DNA from: Acidobacteriota bacterium
GTDB taxonomy: Bacteria > Acidobacteriota > Vicinamibacteria > Fen-336
Direction of reading: 5' to 3'
NCBI GenBank assembly: GCA_011526565.1
Contig: WYBL01000168.1
Coordinates: 1 to 64,000, forward strand
DNA length: 64,000 nucleotides
The notes under the pieces are model-generated. The model saw nothing but the letters and a program-made list of their open reading frames with translations, was not told where the DNA came from and made no database searches. Made by a program: the position numbers and the translations under genes. How positions within the stretch are numbered: position 1 is the first letter of the stretch; every line of letters begins with the position of its first letter. Shown one piece after another: positions 28,532-37,259 of this stretch.

Positions 28532-29148
28532 CGCGTGGCCTCCGGCGCGCAGAGCCGGGCGCGGAGCGCGTCGCGAGCCCGCGCCAGCCGGCTCTTCACG
28601 GTGCCCTCGGCGATGCCGAGGCTGTGGGCGATCTCCTCGCAGGTGAGCCCCTCGACCTCGCGCAGCACCAGCACCGCGCGGTGGTCGAAGGACAGCGCGA
28701 GCAGCGCGCGCTGCACGCGCTCGGCCTGCTCGCGGCGGCGCACCGTGTCGTAGGGCGAGTCGCCACCCTGGGCGAGCCGCGACTCGTCGCGGGCGCTCAG
28801 GTCCTCGAGGCCGACGCTGCGGTCCCGCCGCCGCCGCATCCACAGCCGACGCCGGTTGCGGCAGAGGTTGACGACGATGCGGTAGATCCAGGTGCGCAGC
28901 GAGCTGCGCTCCTCGAAGCGGCCGAGCGTGCGGTAGACCTGCAGGAACACGTCCTGCGAGACGTCGCGCGCCTCGTCCGGGTTCCCCAGCATGCGCAGCG
29001 CGAGGTTGAACACCATCGTCTCGTGCAGCGCGACGAGCCGCGCGAAGGCCGCGGCGTCGCCGCCGCGGCACTGCTCGAGGAGGCTGCGCTCGGCGGATGC
29101 CGCGCCCAGCGTCTCGACGGTAGCGATCGCGAATTCGCCCGCGGCCAT
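28528..29148 (-). CDS. RNA polymerase ECF sigma factor (RpoE-like)
   Basis: 206 residues from the ATG at 29148, which has GGAGGT five bases upstream; an in-frame ATG at 29184 lacks such a site. Region 2 contains DEARDVSQDVFLQVYRTL and SSLRTWIYRIVVNLCRNRRR. Region 4 has ALLALSFDHRAVLVLREVEG and the helix-turn-helix CEEIAHSLGIAEGTVKSRLARAR. It should direct RNA polymerase to a small regulon when freed from the adjacent anti-sigma. A candidate autoregulatory promoter of ECF type is upstream. The AmpG-like gene upstream on the same strand is 129 bases away and probably separate. Confidence 0.9.
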   Translation of the reverse strand: MAAGEFAIATVETLGAASAERSLLEQCRGGDAAAFARLVALHETMVFNLALRMLGNPDEARDVSQDVFLQVYRTLGRFEERSSLRTWIYRIVVNLCRNRRRLWMRRRRDRSVGLEDLSARDESRLAQGGDSPYDTVRRREQAERVQRALLALSFDHRAVLVLREVEGLTCEEIAHSLGIAEGTVKSRLARARDALRARLCAPEATR

Positions 29149-29209
29149 CGTGACCTCCCGGATGCCCCCTGCACCCGCCCCCACCCGACCGGGAAACCTA
29201 TGGCGCCTT

Positions 29210-29237
29210 GGACACCAGGAGGCGCCCTCGGGTTCCC
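29210..29237 (-). promoter_or_regulatory. Candidate ECF-type autoregulatory promoter
   Basis: On the minus strand GGGAACC (29237-29231) is followed after 17 bases by GTC (29213-29211). GGAAC near -35 with GTC near -10 is the general layout of promoters read by RpoE-type sigma factors. It lies 62-89 bases upstream of the sigma gene start, where autoregulation is common. Two GGCGCC palindromes flank the -10 area. Confidence 0.35.
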
Positions 29238-29277
29238 TCTTCGGATACTACGCCCCGGGAGCCGGCTTCCATCCCCG

Positions 29278-30828
29278 TCAATCTCTTTTGACGCCGCGCT
29301 GGCCGACCAGCAGCGCGGCCGTGCCGAGGGCGACCAGGGCGGCCGTCACCACGACCCCCGCCAGGGTCAGGGCATCCCCCAGCGTCGCCGGCGCGGTGAG
29401 CGCGTCCCACTGGGTGGCGAAGGTGAAGCCCTTGCCCGCGCGGTAGGCGCGCGTGGCGGCCAGGGCCGCCATCGAAACGAGACCGAGCCCGAGCGTCACG
29501 GCCCCCGACAGCGCGCAGCGCCACGCGAGCCCCGCGGGCGACAGCGGCGGGCGCGGCGTCGGCGGAGCGACGTGGAACTCGACGTCGCGCACCCGCCACG
29601 GCACGAAGCGGCGGAGCATCCACAGCCCCGGCAGCCCGGTGAGCAACGTGAAGACGAAGAAGTCGCGCCAGCCGATCGCGTCGGCGAGCAGGCCCGCGGG
29701 CGGCCCGGCGAACACCCGCGGGATCGTGAACAGGCTGGAGAGCAGCGCGAACTGGGTCGCCGAGAAGCGCTTCTGGGTCAGCCGCAGCAGCAGCACGCCG
29801 AAGGCCCCGTTGCCGAGCCCGCTCATCGCGTACTCGAGGCCGGTCGCGGCGTACATCACGGAGCGCACGGGCCCCACCTGCGCGACCAGCGCGTAGCCCA
29901 AGTTCGAGACGATCTGCAGCACGCCCGAGATCCACAGCGCGCGCCCGAGGCCCTGCGACTGGGTCAGCAGCCCGCCGAGGAACGTGCCGCCGATGATGCC
30001 GACCATGCCGATCGTCCCGCTCGCCACGCCCACGTCGACGTCGTCGAAGCCGGTCTGGATCAGGAACGGCGCCGTCAGCGCCTGGGTCAGGTTGTCGGAG
30101 AGCTTGAACAGCACGACGAAGGCGAGGATCTCCAGCGCGCGGTGTTGGCCCAGCATGCCCACGAACGGCTCCCAGACGGCCGCCTTCAGCGAGACCGGCG
30201 GCGCCGGCTTCTCTTCCGGCTCGGGGGCCTTCCACGGCAGGAGCGCCGCCGGCGCGTAGAGCAGCGCGAGACACAGGTTGACGAGCGGCCACCCGTAGAA
30301 CGCCGAGGCCGTGATCGACAGCCGGCCCGAGACCCACATCGCCGCGCGGTACAGGGCCACGCGGGCGCCCACCGCGACGCCCTGCTCCTCGCGCCGCAGC
30401 ACCTCGACCGTGTAGGCGTCGTAGGCGACGTCGAAGCTGGCGGAGCAGAACGCGATCACGCAGGCGGCGGCGGCGATCCACACCACGTGCTCGGCGGGGT
30501 CGGTCAGCGTCGCCAGCCACAGCCCGCTGACCAGCAGGCCGGCGTTCGCCAGGAGCATCCAGCCGCGCTTGCGGCCGAAGCCCGGCGGCGCATAGCGGTC
30601 CATCAGCGGCGCCCAGAGGAACTTGAACGTCCACGGCGCCTGGGCGAGGGTGAACAGGCCGACCACGCGGATGTCGACGCCGGCGCGCGCCATCCAGGCG
30701 GGGATCGCGAGCCAGACGACGCCGAGCGGCAGGCCCGACACGAACGACAGCAGCGCGACGGAGCCGAGCCGGCGGCTCCGCGCGACCTCCAGCAGGCTCT
30801 CCCGGGTCGACAGGCGGCGCTCGCTCAC
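29278..30828 (-). CDS. AmpG-like MFS permease
   Basis: 516 residues from GTG, with about 12-14 hydrophobic helices. Landmarks of the AmpG/PAT branch are SGLPLGVVWLAIPAWM at the N-terminus, TLAQAPWTFKFLWAPLMDRY in the first loop region, and AFCSASFDVAYDAYTVEVL in the middle. E. coli AmpG imports anhydro-muropeptides for peptidoglycan recycling; this protein is likely in that role, but other PAT-family substrates (acetyl-CoA-like) are known. It lies 30 bases downstream of the sigma-54 activator on the same strand and may be co-transcribed with it. Confidence 0.75.
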   Translation of the reverse strand: MSERRLSTRESLLEVARSRRLGSVALLSFVSGLPLGVVWLAIPAWMARAGVDIRVVGLFTLAQAPWTFKFLWAPLMDRYAPPGFGRKRGWMLLANAGLLVSGLWLATLTDPAEHVVWIAAAACVIAFCSASFDVAYDAYTVEVLRREEQGVAVGARVALYRAAMWVSGRLSITASAFYGWPLVNLCLALLYAPAALLPWKAPEPEEKPAPPVSLKAAVWEPFVGMLGQHRALEILAFVVLFKLSDNLTQALTAPFLIQTGFDDVDVGVASGTIGMVGIIGGTFLGGLLTQSQGLGRALWISGVLQIVSNLGYALVAQVGPVRSVMYAATGLEYAMSGLGNGAFGVLLLRLTQKRFSATQFALLSSLFTIPRVFAGPPAGLLADAIGWRDFFVFTLLTGLPGLWMLRRFVPWRVRDVEFHVAPPTPRPPLSPAGLAWRCALSGAVTLGLGLVSMAALAATRAYRAGKGFTFATQWDALTAPATLGDALTLAGVVVTAALVALGTAALLVGQRGVKRD

Positions 30829-30858
30829 GGGGCGCGAGGATACACGGGCGCGCCCGCC

Positions 30859-33141
30859 TCAGCAGCCGAGCCGGCGCTGCTTCTTCGCGAGTCCCTGCCG
30901 CGTGAGGCCCAGCTCGCGCGCTGCCTGCGCGTGGTTGCCGCCGGAGCGCAGGAGCGCCTCCGCGATCGCCGCCCGCTCGACCCGCGCGACGCGCTCGGCC
31001 AGGGTGCCGGCGACGCCCGCTTCGCCGCGCAACTCGGGCGGCAGGTGCTCCGGCAACAGCGCAGGCCCCGCGACCTCGACCAGCGCCCGCCGCATCGCGT
31101 TCATCAACTCGCGCACGTTCCCGGGCCAGGCGTGGGCGCGCAACGCGCTCGCCGCGGCCGCCGAAAGCTCCGGGCACGGCCGCCCGTCGCGGGCGGCGAA
31201 CCGGCGCAGGAACGCGCGGGCCAGCAGCAGCACGTCGTCGCCGCGATCGCGCAGCGGCGGCAGCTCGAGCACCAGCTGGTGCAGGCGGTGCATCACGTCG
31301 GCGCGCAGCTCGCGCCGTGCCACCTTCTCTTGCAGGGCCACGTTCGAAGCGGTCACCACCCGCACGTCGGCCTCGCGCACCACGGTGTCGCCGAAGCGCT
31401 CGTAGCGCCGCTCCTGCAGGAAACGCAGCAGCACGCCCTGGGCCCGCGGGCTCAGGTCCTGCACCTCGTCGATGAAGAGCGTGCCGCCCTCGGCCCGCTC
31501 GACGAGCCCTGCGCGGTCGCGGTGGGCGTCGGTGAAGGCGCCGCGCACGTGACCGAACAGCGTCGAGTGGAGCGTGCCGTCGTGGAGTTCGGCGGCGGAC
31601 ACGGGGACGAAGGCGCCGCGGCGGCCGGAGAGCGCGTGCAGCGCCTGGGCAACCTGCTCCTTGCCGGTGCCCGTCTCGCCGCTCACGTGCACGTCGCCAT
31701 GGGACCGCGCGAAGCGCGGCAGTCGATCGCACAGGGCCCGCATCGCCGCCGAGCGGCCGAGCAGCCCGTGCAGCGGCCCGCCCGCCGAGGCCGCGGTCTC
31801 GAGGACCACCGCAGCGGGGGCCGGCGCCGGGTCCGCGGCCCCGATCCGCAGGTCGGCGCGCGCGTAGGCCAGGATGCGGCGGTCACCCCAGGCGTCGACC
31901 TCGGCGAGCGCGTGCGCCACCGCTTCGTCCTCGGGCCCGAGGCCCTGGGCGAGGGCCAGGCCCAGCGCGGCGACGGCCCGAAAGGCGGGCCGCGCTCCCG
32001 CGGTGGCCAGGGCGCGCTCGAAGGCGCCGGCAGCCGGCCGCCCCGCGTGGAGCAGGGCGCGCCCGCGGGCGATGGCCGCCAGCATCACCAGGTCCGGCCG
32101 GCGCCGACCGTACTGGAGCGCGCGCTCGGCCTCGCGCAGCGCCTCGTCCACCCGCCCCTGGGCCAGCAGCGCCTGCGAACGCCTCACCCGGGCGCGGGCC
32201 TCGCCCTCGCGGTCGCGCAGCGACTGGAAGACCCGGGCGGCCTCTTCCGCTTCGGTCTCCGAAACGGCGGCCTGACCACCGGCGAGGGCGAGGTCGGATT
32301 CGAGCAGCAGCACCTCGGCCCGACGGCGGTCCGCTCCGCTGCCGGCGGCAGCCCGCGCGCGATCGACCTCCCGGCGCGCGGCCTCGAGTTCGCCCTGGGC
32401 CAGCCGAACTCCCGCGAGGCGCAGGCCGGCGACGGAGCCCGCCCGCGGGTCCTCCAGCCTTCGCCAGATCGCCGCTGCCTGCTCGAGGTCGATCGCCGCC
32501 TCGCGCCAGCCGCCGAGGTACGCGAGCAGCTCGCCGCGATCGGCGAGCGCCGCCGCCAGCGCGTCCGCGCGGCCCAGCGACCGCCACAGCTCGATGCGGC
32601 GGGCCAGCGCCTCCTGGCACTCGCCGAGCCGCCCGGCGTCGCGAGCCAGGTCCGCTTCCAGGCCGTGGACGACGGCCAGCGCCGCGCCCCAGCGCTCGCG
32701 GCCGGCGCCCTCCCGCGCGCGGCCCAGCGCCTCCGTCGCCCGCGCCGCCTGGCCGCTCCGCCACGCGAGCCGCGCTTCGGCGAGCGCGAGCCGCACCCGG
32801 GTGCGTTCCTCGGAGGCGAGCGAGGCCGCCCGCCGCAGGTCCGCGGCCGCCGCGTCCGCCCGGCCGGTTTCGAGCAGTGCCTCCGCGCGGGCGATCCGCA
32901 GGCGCGCGGCGAGGTCGGGCGGCAGCGGGCCCGAGTGCAGCGCCCGCGACGCGGCGGCCAGCGCCTCGCGTTCGCGACCGAGCGCGAGCAGCGCCTCGAC
33001 CCGCCAGATCGCCGCGGACTCGGCGCGCTGCCCCAGCGCAGCCAGGGCCAGCCCGGGCTGCCCCGTCACCAGCGCGGCGCGGGCGCGGCGCAGGCGAGCC
33101 GGAGCGCGGTCGACGAGAGGACGCAGGGCACTGTGGGGCAT
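30859..33141 (-). CDS. Sigma-54-dependent activator with N-terminal TPR-like sensor
   Basis: 760 residues from the ATG preceded by AGGAGGT. Residues ~1-430 form Ala/Leu/Arg-rich helical repeats of TPR type, with no receiver, PAS or GAF domain. The AAA+ part has Walker A GETGTGKE, the sigma-54 contact loop GAFTDA (classical form GAFTGA), Walker B GGTLFIDEV, and RLHQLVLELPPLRDRGDD. WPGNVREL leads into a Fis-type helix-turn-helix at the end (NHAQAARELGLTRQGLAKK). Such proteins open sigma-54 promoters in response to a signal, here perhaps a protein ligand bound by the repeats (inference). No -24/-12 element was noticed nearby. Confidence 0.85.
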   Translation of the reverse strand: MPHSALRPLVDRAPARLRRARAALVTGQPGLALAALGQRAESAAIWRVEALLALGREREALAAASRALHSGPLPPDLAARLRIARAEALLETGRADAAAADLRRAASLASEERTRVRLALAEARLAWRSGQAARATEALGRAREGAGRERWGAALAVVHGLEADLARDAGRLGECQEALARRIELWRSLGRADALAAALADRGELLAYLGGWREAAIDLEQAAAIWRRLEDPRAGSVAGLRLAGVRLAQGELEAARREVDRARAAAGSGADRRRAEVLLLESDLALAGGQAAVSETEAEEAARVFQSLRDREGEARARVRRSQALLAQGRVDEALREAERALQYGRRRPDLVMLAAIARGRALLHAGRPAAGAFERALATAGARPAFRAVAALGLALAQGLGPEDEAVAHALAEVDAWGDRRILAYARADLRIGAADPAPAPAAVVLETAASAGGPLHGLLGRSAAMRALCDRLPRFARSHGDVHVSGETGTGKEQVAQALHALSGRRGAFVPVSAAELHDGTLHSTLFGHVRGAFTDAHRDRAGLVERAEGGTLFIDEVQDLSPRAQGVLLRFLQERRYERFGDTVVREADVRVVTASNVALQEKVARRELRADVMHRLHQLVLELPPLRDRGDDVLLLARAFLRRFAARDGRPCPELSAAAASALRAHAWPGNVRELMNAMRRALVEVAGPALLPEHLPPELRGEAGVAGTLAERVARVERAAIAEALLRSGGNHAQAARELGLTRQGLAKKQRRLGC

Positions 33142-33257
33142 CGGGAACCTCCTGGGCGAGGGGATCCTCGGCCCCGCAACCGGCCCCGCGCCGGGCGGCG
33201 GGGACGGAAACGCGACCGTCACACGCGGGCCCGCTACGGAGTTCGCCGGCCTCCTGT

Positions 33258-33263
33258 TACCCT
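33258..33263 (+). promoter_or_regulatory. -10-like TACCCT directly upstream of aroC
   Basis: TACCCT ends six bases before the GTG of aroC. There is no Shine-Dalgarno sequence in between and no TTGAC 17-18 bases upstream. If used, it would give a leaderless aroC-operon message. Confidence 0.25.
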
Positions 33264-33269
33264 CGCGGC

Positions 33270-34469
33270 GTGCTGCGCTTCTTCACCGCGGGCGAGTCGC
33301 ACGGCCCGTCGCTGACCGCGATCCTCGACGGCCTGCCGCGAGGCGTGCCCGTGGACCGGTCCGCGATCGACTCGGACCTGCGTCGCCGCCAGGGCGGCTA
33401 CGGGCGCGGCGGCCGCCAGCAGATCGAGCGCGACGCCGTGGAGATCACGGGCGGCGTGCGCCACGGCCGCACGCTGGGCAGCCCGGTGGCGCTCCTCGTC
33501 CACAACCGCGACCACGCGAACTGGGCCGACGTGATGTCCCCCGACCCGCAGCCCGACGAGGCGCGCGAGCGCCGGCGCCTGCGCCACCCGCGGCCCGGTC
33601 ACGCCGACCTCGCGGGCGCACTCAAGTACGAGACGGGCGACCTGCGCGACGTCCTCGAGCGCGCCAGCGCGAGGGAAACAGCCGCGCGGGTGGCGGCCGG
33701 GGCGGTCGCGCGCGGGCTGCTGCGCGCGCTCGGCATCGAGGTGCGCAGCCACGTCGTGCGCATCGGCGCGGCGGCCGTCCCGGGCCCGGTCGGCTGGGAG
33801 GCGCTCGCGTCGGTCGAGGACAGCCCCGTGCGCTGCGCCGACGCCACCGCTGCCGCCCGCATGGTCGCCGAGATCGACGCGGCGAAAGGCGCGGGCGACA
33901 CGGTCGGCGGCGTGTTCGAGGTCGCCGCCCGCGGCGTGCCGCCCGGGCTCGGCTCGTACGCGCAGTGGGACCTGCGCCTCGACGGACGGCTGGCCCAGGC
34001 GCTGATGTCGATTCCCGCGGTCAAGGCGGTCGCGATCGGCGACGGCGACGAGGCCGCCCGTCCCGGCAGCGCGACCCACGACCCGATCGTGCACACGGCG
34101 GGCCGCGGCATCCACCGCACGAGCAACCACGCCGGCGGTCTCGAGGGCGGCGTCACCAACGGCGAGGAGCTGCGGCTGCGGGCGTGGATCAAGCCGATCC
34201 CGACGCTGCACACGCCGCTGCCGTCGGTCGACCTCGCCACCGGCGAGCCGCGGCCCGCGTCCTACGAGCGCAGCGACACCTGCGTCGTGCCGGCCGCCGG
34301 CGTCGTGGGCGAGGCGATGGTGTGCCTGACGCTGGCCGACGCCGTGCTGCGCAAGTTCGGGGGCGACTCGCTCGACGAGCTGCTCCGCAACCACGAGGCC
34401 GCCGCCGGCCGGGCGCGGGCGCGAATGCTCGCCCCGGGCCCGGGTCCGCGGCCTGCCAACCAGGAGTGA
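33270..34469 (+). CDS. aroC: Chorismate synthase
   Basis: 399 residues. FFTAGESHGPSLTAILDG is the family's first signature, followed by RRQGGYGRGGRQQIERD and ASARETAARVAAGAVAR. The middle has the expected RTSNHAGGLEGGVTNGE, and the end has VPAAGVVGEAM. It converts EPSP to chorismate with reduced FMN, the last shikimate step. The GTG start is fixed by the family N-terminus (LRFFTAGESHG). It leads a nine-gene operon through bamD with gaps of at most 37 bases. It has no ribosome site, in contrast to def next to it. Confidence 0.95.
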   Translation: MLRFFTAGESHGPSLTAILDGLPRGVPVDRSAIDSDLRRRQGGYGRGGRQQIERDAVEITGGVRHGRTLGSPVALLVHNRDHANWADVMSPDPQPDEARERRRLRHPRPGHADLAGALKYETGDLRDVLERASARETAARVAAGAVARGLLRALGIEVRSHVVRIGAAAVPGPVGWEALASVEDSPVRCADATAAARMVAEIDAAKGAGDTVGGVFEVAARGVPPGLGSYAQWDLRLDGRLAQALMSIPAVKAVAIGDGDEAARPGSATHDPIVHTAGRGIHRTSNHAGGLEGGVTNGEELRLRAWIKPIPTLHTPLPSVDLATGEPRPASYERSDTCVVPAAGVVGEAMVCLTLADAVLRKFGGDSLDELLRNHEAAAGRARARMLAPGPGPRPANQE

Positions 34470-34479
34470 CGAGGAGAAG

Positions 34480-34995
34480 ATGGCGATCCGGCCGATCGTG
34501 AAGTGGGGCGACCCGGTGCTGCACGCGCCGGCGGCGCCGGTGACCGAGCGCGACGAGTCGCTGCGGACCCTGTTCCGCGACATGGTGGAGACGATGTACG
34601 CCGCCCCCGGCATCGGGCTGGCTGCGCCGCAGATCGGCGTGCCGCTGCGGGTGATCGTGATCGACCTCTCGGTCGGCAAGGATCCGTCGCAACTGATCCA
34701 GCTCTACAACCCGGAGTTCCTGTCCCGCGAAGGCGAGCAGAAGGAGGACGAGGGCTGCCTGTCGATCCCCGGCCACTACGGCTCGCCGGCGCGCCCGGCG
34801 CAGGTCGTGGTGCGCGGCCTCGACCCCGAAGGCGTGGAGCGCACCTACACCGCGACCGAGCTGCTCGCCCGCGCCTTCTGCCACGAGATCGACCACATCG
34901 ACGGCCTGCTCTTCGTCGACCGCCTGTCTCCGCTCAAGCGCGACCTGGTCAAGCGCAAGCTGCGCAAGAAGGCGAAGGCGGGCTGGGACGAGTAG
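34480..34995 (+). CDS. def: Peptide deformylase
   Basis: 171 residues with all three deformylase motifs: GIGLAAPQIG (residues ~45-55), EGCLSIPG carrying the metal-binding Cys, and HEIDHIDG with the two metal histidines and catalytic Glu. It removes the formyl group from nascent N-formyl-methionine. The lysine-rich tail (KRKLRKKAKAG) is usual. A GAGGAGA site precedes the ATG and only one base separates it from fmt, the gene that adds the formyl group. Confidence 0.95.
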   Translation: MAIRPIVKWGDPVLHAPAAPVTERDESLRTLFRDMVETMYAAPGIGLAAPQIGVPLRVIVIDLSVGKDPSQLIQLYNPEFLSREGEQKEDEGCLSIPGHYGSPARPAQVVVRGLDPEGVERTYTATELLARAFCHEIDHIDGLLFVDRLSPLKRDLVKRKLRKKAKAGWDE

Positions 34996-34996
34996 C

Positions 34997-35926
34997 ATGC
35001 GCGTGCGCATCGTCTTCTTCGGCACCGGCCGCTTCGCGGTGCCCTCGCTGCGGGCGCTGCTCGACGCCGGCCACGACGTCGCGGCGCTGGTCGCCCAGCC
35101 CGACCGGCCCGCGGGCCGTGGCCTCGGGCTGCACGAGCCGCCGACCAAGGCCCTCGCACGCGAACGCGGGGTGCCGGTGCTGCAGCCCGAGCGCGTCAAG
35201 CGCCCCGAGGCGCTCGAGGCGTTGCGCGCGTTCGGCCCGCGCCTCCAGGTGGTCGTCGCGTACGGCCAGATCCTGCCCCGCAGCGTGATCGACCTCGCCC
35301 CGCTCGGCACGGTCAACGTCCACGGCTCGCTGCTCCCGCGCTGGCGCGGCGCCGCCCCCATCCAGTGGGCGATCGCCGCCGGCGACGCGGAGACGGGCGT
35401 CTCGACGATGCTGATCGACGAGGGCCTCGACACCGGGCCCGTCCTGCTGCGTCGCGCGACCGCGATCGGGCCCGAGGAGACCGCGGCCGAACTCGAGCCG
35501 CGCCTGGCGGAACTGGGCGCCGAGCTGCTGCTCGAGACCGTGCGGGGCCTGGACCTGGGCACACTCGCGGCCACCCCCCAGGACCACGCGGCGGCCACCC
35601 ACGCGCGGCTGCTGGCGCGCGAGGATGGCGTGATGGACTTCGCGCAGCCGGCGCGGGCCCTCTTCGACCGCCTGCGCGGCTTCTCGCCCTGGCCGGGCGC
35701 GGTCACCCGACACGCGGGACGCGGCGTGAAGGTCCTGCGCGCCCGTCCGCAAGACGGACGCGGCACCCCGGGCGAGGTCCTGGCCTGCGACCGGGAGGGC
35801 GTGCTGGTCGCGTGCGGCGAAGGCGCGCTGCGCCTGCTCGAGGTGCAGCCCGAGAGCCGCAAGGCGATGACCGCGGCGGCGTGGGCGGCCGGAGCCCGGC
35901 TCGCCACCGGCCAGCGACTGGGCTAG
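34997..35926 (+). CDS. fmt: Methionyl-tRNA formyltransferase
   Basis: 309 residues. The N-terminus VFFGTGRFAVPSLRALLDAG and the stretch VNVHGSLLPRWRGAAPIQWAI (with the catalytic Asn-His region) are diagnostic, followed by DEGLDTGPVLLR. The C-terminal oligonucleotide-binding-like part contains RLRGFSPWPGAVT. It formylates initiator Met-tRNA using 10-formyl-THF. It lies between def and rsmB, the usual bacterial arrangement. Confidence 0.95.
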   Translation: MRVRIVFFGTGRFAVPSLRALLDAGHDVAALVAQPDRPAGRGLGLHEPPTKALARERGVPVLQPERVKRPEALEALRAFGPRLQVVVAYGQILPRSVIDLAPLGTVNVHGSLLPRWRGAAPIQWAIAAGDAETGVSTMLIDEGLDTGPVLLRRATAIGPEETAAELEPRLAELGAELLLETVRGLDLGTLAATPQDHAAATHARLLAREDGVMDFAQPARALFDRLRGFSPWPGAVTRHAGRGVKVLRARPQDGRGTPGEVLACDREGVLVACGEGALRLLEVQPESRKAMTAAAWAAGARLATGQRLG

Positions 35927-35929
35927 GGC

Positions 35930-37222
35930 TTGCCGGCCACTCCCGCGCGTCGGCACGCCCACCGCGTGCTTCAGGCCGTCGAGCGCCCGGCCGGCCCCAC
36001 GCTGGCGGCGCTGCTCAACGCGACCGAAACGGCCGGGCTCGACGCGCGCGAACGCGGCTTCCTGCACGAGCTGGCAGCGGGCACGCTGCGCCGGCGCGGC
36101 AGCCTCGACGCGGCACTGGCCGCACGCCTGGATCGCCCGCTCGAGCGGCTCGATCCGCCGGTGCGGGCGGCCCTGCGGCTCGGCGCCTACCAGCTCCTGT
36201 TCACCCGGGTGCCCCCGCGCGCGGCGGTCGCGGAGAGCGTGGAGCTCGCCCCCGGCCGCGGGCGCGGCTTCGTCAACGCCGTGCTGCGCGCGGTGGCCCG
36301 CGAAGGGGCACCGCCGCCCCCCGACCCGGCTGCCGATCCGCGCGGCTGGCTCGTCACGGAGGGTTCGCTGCCCGCCTGGCTCGCCGAGCGCTGGCTGGCC
36401 CGCCTGGGTGCCGAGCGCACGATCGCGCGGGCCCGGGCCTGGCTCGCGGTACCCCCCGTGCACTTCCGCTTCAACCCGCGGCACGCCGACTCCCGCGCGG
36501 AGGTCGAGCAGGCGCTGCGACCCCGTCCGCTGGCGGTCGAGGACGCCTTCGAGGCGACTGCCGGCGACGTCGCGCCCTGGGCCGAGCGGGGTGCGGTCTA
36601 CGCGCAGGACCTCGGGGCGCAACTCGTGGCGCGTCTGGCCGAGGACCGGGGTCGCGTGCTCGACGCCTGCGCGGCGCCGGGCGGCAAGGCGCTGCTGCTC
36701 GCCGATGCCGGCGCCCGCGAGGTGGTCGCCGCCGAGGCCGCGGCGCCCCGGGCTCGGACCCTCCAACGCCTGACCGACAGGTGGGGTGCGGCGGACCGCG
36801 TGCGGGTGGTACAGGCGGACGCCACCCGGCCTCCGTTCGCACCGGCGAGCTTCGACGCCGTGCTCGTCGACGCGCCCTGCTCCGGCCTCGGCACGCTGGG
36901 GCGCCACCCCGACATCCGGTGGCGTGCGACCGAGGTCGATCTCCAGCGCCACGCCGCCCGCCAGGCCGGGATCCTCTCCGCCTGCGCCGACCTCGTGCGG
37001 CCCGGCGGCCGGCTCGTGTACGCGACCTGCTCCACGGAACCCGAGGAGAACGAGCAGGTCGTCTCCGGCCTGCTCGCGGGCCGCGCCGACTTCCACGGCG
37101 AGCCGCCTCCAGCCTGGGCCGCGGCCTTCGCCGAGGGCGAGTGGGTCCGCGCGACCCCCGAGACCCACGGCAGCGAGGCGTTCTTCGCGGCCGTGCTGCG
37201 CAGGCGCGCCGACGCCCCGTGA
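35930..37222 (+). CDS. rsmB: 16S rRNA (cytosine-967-C5)-methyltransferase
   Basis: 430 residues from TTG. The N-terminal NusB-like domain (about 5-145) has LAALLNATETAGLDARERGF and RLGAYQLLFTRVP. The methyltransferase part carries the SAM loop DACAAPGGKALLLAD, the catalytic motif VDAPCSGLGTLGRHPD and the second cysteine in ATCSTEPEENEQV. It methylates C967 of 16S rRNA. The start lies 3 bases after fmt; the TTG is preceded by GCTAGGGC, a weak ribosome site. Confidence 0.92.
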   Translation: MPATPARRHAHRVLQAVERPAGPTLAALLNATETAGLDARERGFLHELAAGTLRRRGSLDAALAARLDRPLERLDPPVRAALRLGAYQLLFTRVPPRAAVAESVELAPGRGRGFVNAVLRAVAREGAPPPPDPAADPRGWLVTEGSLPAWLAERWLARLGAERTIARARAWLAVPPVHFRFNPRHADSRAEVEQALRPRPLAVEDAFEATAGDVAPWAERGAVYAQDLGAQLVARLAEDRGRVLDACAAPGGKALLLADAGAREVVAAEAAAPRARTLQRLTDRWGAADRVRVVQADATRPPFAPASFDAVLVDAPCSGLGTLGRHPDIRWRATEVDLQRHAARQAGILSACADLVRPGGRLVYATCSTEPEENEQVVSGLLAGRADFHGEPPPAWAAAFAEGEWVRATPETHGSEAFFAAVLRRRADAP

Positions 37223-37259
37223 TAACCTCGACCGGCCTCGGCATCGAGGCCTGCCCCGC

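Noticed and set aside
29150-29280. Sigma-54 (-24/-12) promoter near the AmpG/sigma genes
   Set aside because: No TGGCAC-N5-TTGC match was found in this or the other intergenic gaps inspected.
28624-33315. Uninterrupted plus-strand frame of about 1,560 codons
   Set aside because: Antisense shadow of sigma, AmpG and sigma-54 activator genes; composition lacks protein-like hydrophobic patterns.
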